DNA of 64,000 bases from Pseudovirgaria hyperparasitica (taxonomy: Eukaryota; Ascomycota; Dothideomycetes; Acrospermales; Acrospermaceae), in assembly GCF_010093815.1 (NCBI RefSeq), contig NW_022985562.1, forward strand, positions 620,001 to 684,000. The letters run 5' to 3'. This document shows, one piece after another, positions 57,463-64,000 of the stretch. The position numbers were made by a program, and so were the translations under genes. The first letter of the stretch is position 1. Every line of letters begins with the position of its first letter. The notes under the pieces were generated by a model, which was not told where the DNA came from, made no database searches, and worked only from the letters and a program-made list of their open reading frames with translations.

Positions 57463-59482
57463 ATGCCGCCACAGCAGCAGCAGCAGCAAGCGGGTGCGCA
57501 GCGTGAGGAGGGTGGGAGCGTACGTTGCTAATAGCCCGAATCGGGAAGAATGTTTACTAACTGTGCGGTGACAGTGGTACCAAGGGATCATCAGGAATAT
57601 CGGCATCTTTCTCCTCATCCAGCTCGGTATAAGATACTTCGTCGGAGGCGGAGGCCAGACGACCACTGCTCCGGCTACACCAGGTGCAAAGCCTGGTGCC
57701 ATCACGACATGGGAAGACCGCCCGCTGGAGCAGCGTCTTGACAATTACAGCCCTATACCGAATATGATCACGCCGATATGGCAGGCTGGAATACCGCTCG
57801 ATATCGACATATACATCTCCCCGTCGATTGTCATGACCCCGTTGAAGAACATGCCGAGAGGGTCCTTGATCATGCAAGAGAGAGAATTTGGATACGGCAA
57901 CTACAGTGATACGCGTACTCTCGATACTACCTTTGACGTGCCCAAGGAGGTTCAGAATAATGGTACTCTCTTCGCGCACTTCTACATTGCAAAGTCTGGC
58001 TCGCCTCTCGATCCCTCGGCCGCAGACTATAGCTTCGCGAATGCATACAATTTTGTCTGGCCCCTGACACAGATGCTGCCAAAGAAAAAGGTCAGGAAGA
58101 CTCGCAGCCTGCTGTCTGGCAGTAATGAGACCTCCGAAGAGACCCCCGAAGAAAAGACTGCACCACCGACATATGCTTCATACTATCACCCCAACTTCAC
58201 CATGTCCTTTATTCCAGACTCAGGCACTCAGTCATTCACAGCAATGCACCCCGCCGTCCGAGGATTCATTCAACAGGAGAGGTCCGGTCAGCGGGATGCC
58301 AGTGGGCAGAACGGATGGTATTACCCAATTCTGTTTGTCAATACTTTCTGGCAGTTGCGCGACCATATGACCGAGCTTAATTCTACCGTGACGACTCTTC
58401 CGCTTCACATTGACCTTCAAAACCAGCGTAACTGGATCTTTTCAATCATGGCCTCTATCGATGCTGGCATGAAGCAGACCCAGGCGAAGTCTGCGGCCGG
58501 CCAGACTCCTGCTACTGGAGACGGTTCCGAGTTTGAGGAGTTCAAGCGCATCCTGCTTGACAGTAACATCTATCTCCTGGCTACAACGGGTATCGTCAGT
58601 ATCTTCCACATGATTTTTGAGATGCTTGCATTCAAGAGTGACGTGTCACATTGGCGCAACAAGAAAGACAATGTTGGTACATCCTTCAGAACCATTCTCG
58701 CCAATGTATTCATGCAAACTGTTATTTTCTTGTACCTCATGGACAATAATGAGAACACCTCCTGGATGATCTTGTTCGGTCAAGGTATGGGCATTGCCAT
58801 CGAAGCCTGGAAGATCACAAAGACCGTCAATGTCCGAATACGCCCAACACCAGACAGCCTTATCCCCTACTCGATTGTCTTCGAAAACAAGCACAAGCTC
58901 TCCGAGACGGAGAAGAAGACGCAAGAATACGATGAAATCGCATTCAAATATCTCTACATCATCGCCGTTCCACTCCTTCTCGCCTACGCTGGCTACTCGC
59001 TCGTCTACGACACGCACAAGTCATGGTACTCGTTCATCATCGCCACCCTCGTTGGCAGCGTCTATGCGTACGGCTTCCTCATGATGGTGCCCTCGCTGTA
59101 CATCAACTACCGCCTCAAGTCCGTTGCGCACATGCCCGCCCGCGCCATGACGTACAAGTTTCTCAACACCTTCATCGACGACCTGTTTGCTTTTACCATC
59201 AAAATGCCGACGCTGCACCGCCTCGCGACACTCCGCGACGACGTCATCTTCTTTGTGTACTTGTACCAATCGTGGAAGTACAAGGTTGATTATACGCGCG
59301 TCAACGAGTTTGGGCAGGGTGGTGATGAGGAGGACGAGGAGGAGAAGAAGGCGGCAAAACCGCTTGTTGCGAGCCCGAATGCGGACAGCACGACGGAGAT
59401 CAAGGGGGAGGTTAGCAGTATGCGCGAGGGCGAGGCTGTGGCCACGGGCAAGGCGAAGGGGGATGCAAAGCGGCGCAAGTGA
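57463..59482 (+). CDS. CLPTM1-family multi-pass membrane protein
   Basis: This is a predicted 654-residue protein. The animal family members (CLPTM1, CLPTM1L) act in receptor trafficking and as ER lipid scramblases in glycosylphosphatidylinositol synthesis. The exons are 57463-57519 and 57575-59482. Exon 1 encodes a short glutamine run (MPPQQQQQQAGAQ). A first membrane segment follows (IGIFLLIQLGIRYFVGG), then a large luminal domain with N-glycosylation sequons (NYSD, NGTL, NETS, NFTM, NSTV). A cluster of membrane segments starts at about residue 350, with SWMILFGQGMGIAIEAWKIT, ITKTVNVRI and the conserved LKSVAHMPARAMTYKFLNTF. The tail is acidic then basic (DEEDEEEKK, GDAKRRK). All of this matches the family order and length. 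Confidence 0.94.
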
Positions 59483-60444
59483 GGGACATGAGTGGGGAAT
59501 GGGAATAGACATGCGACGCAGTATCTGGGCAGTAATTCGGATCTAGAGACTGAAGAAAAGATAATTTGTATATCATAGAGAAGGAATGTGATATTCCATT
59601 TCTGTCCAGGCGTGCAATCGCTCTATACACAACGTATGAAGAGAACCGGGCACGCCAACGCAGCACACTTACTCATTCATGACCACGCATCGCGATCTCT
59701 CTATCCGCGCAGCCTGTCGAGAATCCTGCAAGTATCCACCCTCGACATCCCGTCTCGATCCTCGAGGTCCTTCTCCGCTCCAGCTCACCAGCTCCAACAG
59801 CCACAGCCCAGGATCAAGTCCCTCGCTGATTGGTCGGTAAACCCAGCGCCGCCACCCCGATATATTACGTCCCCCCTGTCTTATGACGACGCATCTCATT
59901 CCCTGTTTTTCATATCAAGCAAGACTGTCGTACCGCTGACACGCACATTTTCGGGGTGAGACAAGACGAGCCCAGCCGCAGCCGCAGCCCGTGTGGATAC
60001 ATACATACATATAGACAGCTACGCATAGGACACGCATAGGCATAGGCATGACAGAGTCGTAGTCGTGCAAAGCAGGGAATTGGGGGCATGGATCCTGGTC
60101 GGTCGGAGAGTGGCAGGTAGGCAGGCAGGCAGGCAGGCAGGGGGAAGAAGAAGAAGAGATGGTATGTGTGTCGTCATACTTGCATCGCTCACTCGCTGTG
60201 TTCCGGTGATTGATATATGAGGGTATGCGTGCGCCACATTGATCGTGTGTGTGCTCGTGTGTTGATTTTTGATCTTCCTGCGTCGAGTGTTAAGGTGCTG
60301 TGAGTTGTCGTCAGGCTCTACACACTTCTTCTTGCTGCGTCAGGCTTCTTCCGAGGAGCAGTGTGTCGGCTATCCCATCGAAAGCTTTCGAAATCCCGAT
60401 TCCTTGATTCCTCGAATCTGCGTCCTAGTTAGTTATCCGCTACG
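59483..60444. other. Intergenic, CLPTM1 3' flank and BTB-gene promoter
   Basis: No supported gene. It contains several short repeats (CATACATACATATA near 60001; AGGC units at 60119) and GAAGAA runs. Confidence 0.55.
60119..60142 (+). repeat. AGGC tetranucleotide microsatellite
   Basis: About six AGGC units in a row, followed by a G run and a GAA triplet run. Located in the presumed promoter of the BTB gene. Confidence 0.85.
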
Positions 60445-61438
60445 ATGGCGTCTCTGTCCGAGATCACGAAGATGGCGGATCGGCCGCTGAACGAGTATGT
60501 ATCCCACTCCCTCTGTCCCTCTGTCAATCCACAGCAGCATAAATCCAGCCCAACAAAACTAACCCCAAAACAGACTGCTAACTCACGACCTGGTCGACAT
60601 CTACGTCGGGCCCCTCTCAACCCACTGGATCCTACACGAGAAACTCCTCTGCGCGCGCTCCCTCTTCTTCCGCCGCGCCTTCTACACCTCACACAAGCGC
60701 ACCTCCACATCCACACCCTCCAAATCCCCTCGCTCTCAAACCCCATCAAGCACAACCCACGACCAAGACAAACCCCCCTCCCCACCCCCCTCAACAACAA
60801 AAACCCTCTACCTCCCCACCGACGACACCACCGCCTTCCAAACCCTCACATCCTGGCTCTACAGCGCCACAATCCCGCACCCACGCAGCGAATCCGACCT
60901 AACCCCGCTCTTCGACCTCTACCTCATGGGCACTAAATGGGGCATGCCGACGCTCACCGTGCAAGCCCTCGAGGCCGTGCGGTCGTGGTATGCGGATAAC
61001 GGGACGTATCCGAGCTTGCGGCGGGTGCAGTATGTGTGTGCGGGTACGGAGCCGGGGGATGCGATGAGGGGGTTTGTGGTTGGGTGTGTGGCGAGGGGGC
61101 TGGCGCTTGGGGAGGTGGGCGGGCTGCCGGGGCATTGGGAGAGGGCGTTGAGGAGGGATGGGGGGTTGGGGGTTGAGGTGCTTTTGTGTGTTCGGGGGTG
61201 GGGGGTTAAGGGGGTGGATGTGCCGGATTTGAGGAGGGGGGATGGTGGGGTCGTGAAGGGGGAGAAGGAGCAGGAGAAAGAGGAGAAGGAGCTCAAGAAG
61301 GAGGAGAACAAGGAGGAGAATGAGGAGGAGGAGCAGGAGGAGGAGGAGAAAGCGGAGGATGAAGACGGGCAAGCGTTCAATATGAAGGCTTTGAACAAGG
61401 AATTGCCAAATGGACTTGTGAATGGACATGCCGAGTAA
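60445..61438 (+). CDS. BTB/POZ-domain protein
   Basis: This is a predicted 304-residue protein. BTB domains mediate dimerisation and often bind Cul3 ubiquitin ligase; the role here is unknown. The exons are 60445-60494 and 60574-61438. The 79-bp intron (GTATGT...AAAACAG) has a CTAAC branch site and joins NE-LLTHDLVDIYVGP. HWILHEKLLCARSLFFRRAF is the core of fungal BTB proteins (his-lys-ile and ARS-FF). A low-complexity Ser/Thr/Pro insert follows (residues about 58-90). TLYLPTDDTTAFQTLTSWLY and LFDLYLMGTKWGMPTLTVQA continue the domain. The tail is a long E/K-rich run (about residues 250-285). The coding strand is almost free of G from 60600 to 60900 and almost free of C from 61060 to 61380. 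Confidence 0.88.
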
Positions 61439-64000
61439 AAAAATCTTTGTGCTGCTGCTTGATTTTTTGGGGGTAATTCTGGCGCGGTCGCTGGTTTTCT
61501 TTTTTAAAAAAGTATTTGGTATGTGTTGTTGTAACCATGTGTGTTCCTCTCTCAATCTTTGTAATTCGTCTTCGTAGCTCATACTTTCCCATAATGCAAA
61601 CCACCTACTTCGACTTTCTCGCTTAAACATGTTTGGGAGCCGATTTCACGCAGGCTAATTAGTGGAAAGTTGACAGTAACCTTGAGTAGTGCAGGCCAAT
61701 GCGGTTGGCATACTAGGGACGTGGCAGTAACACAGCTAGTTATCTAGCCCCTTTATTGTGCTGCTGCTTCTGTGCGGGAGTATGGCATCGCTGCCGTGCA
61801 AGGTGATACACAGCTTCAAGATTGGGTATAACCAGACAGACGTGCCCGAGACGGGAAGGACTCGCATATATTCAGCATCTGCTCATTTCAACTGAGAATG
61901 ACGTAGGTGACTTCGACTAATGGGCTTGATACGCATAAGAAGAAGCGAGTGGGAAGCGACATGACAGTCAGCGCGAAAACTTGCGAAGATGGATTGTCGA
62001 CAAGGAGAGGAAAGGAATAAAATGGTACGAAAAGGATGACCAGCAAGACAGAAAAGGATAGAAAGATGAGACAACCCACGAACGTGTAAATCCAAGTCAC
62101 GTTTTTAGCTTTGGATAGACCCGTACACAAACGTACAGGGCTGATTTGACATATTAAGAAGAGCCCTGGAGAAGAAGCTATGCAACTTTGTGTTCAAATC
62201 ACAAATTAGATGTGCATGCGCCAGCTAGCACATTCCCCTCAGCAATGTGGTTGACTTCCCCACAATCGCATGGCTCGCATCAGGCCAAGCGTGCGTGGGC
62301 AGGCTGCATTCAATAGAATCTTGGGAACCCTGGGAAGCAATAAGATATAAAGACTCCTTGTCTACTTTTCCCAACACTTTGGTAACCCGCTGTGTATTGT
62401 GTAGAGACAAGGAATGGGGCTGGCTGGCCTGGGGCGCCAAATCCAAAAGCGTATGTTGCCGCCACCAGCAAAGTCCCAGAACGTCATATAACCCCGGTAC
62501 TCAGCGCTTCTGAAAAGGGCAGTCAATGTTAAACTGCGTCAGTATCCTGGCTGATAATTCCCATACCTAATCGGCCCATACTGACTAGTCTCGAGTATGG
62601 CAGAGTCAGGTAGACGCAGCTCAAAACGCATGACTTGCATATACCATCACTGTCAACGGAATATGCATCCATCGGCTGCGGTGCTGAGTAGCCAGTGTAA
62701 GAAACTCCACTTGCAGTTCACGCTGTCGATCGTTACCGTACAGTTTACGAGAGCCTGGTGAGTCCGATGCAGGTAGCAAGATAGGTGAGGTAGGGCACAC
62801 CACGGAAGCCGTTCAATCCACGAATCAAGACAGACAGACGAACGTCACGATAGAAAAAGTCGGCAGGATGACTACGCATTAGGCAGTTGTGCCGTTGGCA
62901 GCATTCGTTCGTACGGGACGAGAAGTGCGATCGAATCCCCAAAAAATCATTTGTGATGGAGGTGAGAAGAGAGTCCGAGGGAGTGTTGATGCAGCTCGTC
63001 AAGTTTTCGAGCGAGCTTTATCGGGTAGGAGTGCCGATCGAGATGGGTTTCTTGATCCGAGGGGGTGGATGTTGAGCTCAAAATGGGCAATGCGGGGAGT
63101 CGTGTTTCTCGTCGCTGACTAGGACTTTGCGCGACGTTGTTGGGAAGAAGCGTCTTTATGTGGCAATGGATGGACTGTATCCCATGTGACATGCCCTGTC
63201 GAGCCCGATGACAATTGCGCACACTGCATGCTAATACGGATGCTGGCAGGTTTGAGGCTTCGGAATGTGCTCACTTTCTACAGTGCTCCTACTGTTGAGG
63301 CCAGGCTGGCTGGATCGACGGTGCCGATATGGCGGACGGGAGCTGCCGAGGCCTGGTGAGGTTATATTACATGATCGTACATCCTTGATGAGGGAAAAGC
63401 TACGACTACAATCAGCTAATAAAGTGTACAGAATCGTATATATAGCGTCCAGGCTTACGAGACACGAATGAACTCTGCAGAGCCCGGGCCAGGAGCAGGA
63501 GCAAGAAGCATGCATGGGTAGAGAGTGTAGACTGCTCCCTACAAGAGAGGCTAGAAATGATGAGGCAATGTTCGAGAATTGAGACATGGAACATGCATCT
63601 AAACAGGATGCATCCACGCAAACAGTGGCCAGGTTTTTTGAGCGACTGGACGACCGATGAATGTGTTATCCTGAATAGGAAAAGGTGATTAAACTGTGCC
63701 GTGTTGGTGAATGCAGTGGACGATTGCGCGCGGGTAGGGCAAACGCATGCAAGACCCGTCACGCCTTGCTTGGGGAATGGCGGCTGGACGACCTACCAGC
63801 AGCCATCATCAGCATGTAGTGTAATTAATTAGTGGTATAGGGCGCGAAGAGAATCATCGAGCGTATCGCAGCTTAGCGACCTGAAAAGCCGTGATGCGAG
63901 AAAGCAATAAGATTATATTGAGCCAGTCTGATATTGGTTGCTTAAAGAAATCACAAGCGCGTCGTCCACATGGATGGTGACTAGTTTATTGATACGACTG
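61439..64000. other. Gene-poor right end, 2.5 kb
   Basis: No frame on either strand shows a domain, a plausible spliced model or a good start context. Candidates examined were 62247-62513 (+) and 63231-63762 (-). I see no tRNA, repeat or transposon end. A gene with short exons or beyond the edge is not excluded. Confidence 0.5.

Noticed and set aside
61883-62130. Minus-strand hydrophobic frames of 70-80 codons
   Set aside because: Two different frames over the same bases look equally hydrophobic, as expected from a TTC/CTT-rich strand rather than a gene.
1-64000. Search for a biosynthetic cluster, mobile element, CRISPR array or viral insertion
   Set aside because: No backbone synthase, transposase, reverse transcriptase, integrase, regular spaced repeats or terminal repeats seen; the genes are mostly dispersed housekeeping functions.

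Overview
The window is nuclear DNA of a filamentous ascomycete (Pezizomycotina). The evidence is intron-rich protein genes whose introns are mostly 45-60 bp with GT-AG ends and CTAAC/CTGAC-like branch sites, a Zn2Cys6 regulator, and fungal families such as Yhm2, Crt10, Mis6, a CID-RRM Nrd1/Seb1-type protein, Ppz and small-subunit serine palmitoyltransferase. A Dothideomycete is my best guess, but the sequence alone does not prove it. I see no bacterial, viral, organellar, CRISPR or intact transposon sequence. Exon coordinates were built by hand from open frames, splice signals and family conservation, and the joins were checked for reading phase.

Left part (1-13 kb): a fragment of a gene cut by the window edge, an Aro80-like Zn2Cys6 regulator (-), a ubiquitin-like/WLM metalloprotease (-) head-to-head with Mediator subunit Med8 (+), an aldehyde dehydrogenase (+), a 2.3 kb gene-poor stretch that ends in a pyrimidine-rich leader, and the Ppz-type phosphatase (+). 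Next (13-28 kb): 40S ribosomal protein S2 (+), 3.6 kb with little support for genes, the tRNA adenosine deaminase subunit Tad3 (-), divergent from an amino-acid/GABA-type permease (+), a 1480-residue Myb-like/WD40/zinc-ribbon protein of unknown function (+), and a small membrane protein visible only after splicing (+).

Middle (29-46 kb): Crt10 and the kinetochore protein Mis6/CENP-I (both -, tandem), an orphan 249-residue protein (+), ssSPT (-) head-to-head with a mitochondrial RF-1-domain factor (+), the mitochondrial carrier Yhm2 (-), an orphan 166-residue protein (-), two decayed coding-like stretches, and adenylosuccinate synthetase with eight exons (+).

Right part (46-64 kb): small orphan genes, mitochondrial citrate synthase (-), the CID-RRM RNA-binding protein (+), a LOG-family phosphoribohydrolase (-) divergent from a CLPTM1-family membrane protein (+), a BTB-domain protein (+), and 2.5 kb with no gene I can support.

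The genes do not form a pathway cluster. Metabolic links exist (citrate synthase and the citrate/oxoglutarate carrier; adenylosuccinate synthetase in purine synthesis), but they lie far apart and among unrelated housekeeping genes. I found no new multi-gene system. The points most worth a second look are splice-related oddities (Ppz C-terminus, S2 intron repeats, Nrd1/Seb1-type introns), the orphan WD40 protein, two decayed reading frames and a recurrent C-rich to G-rich composition switch along coding strands.
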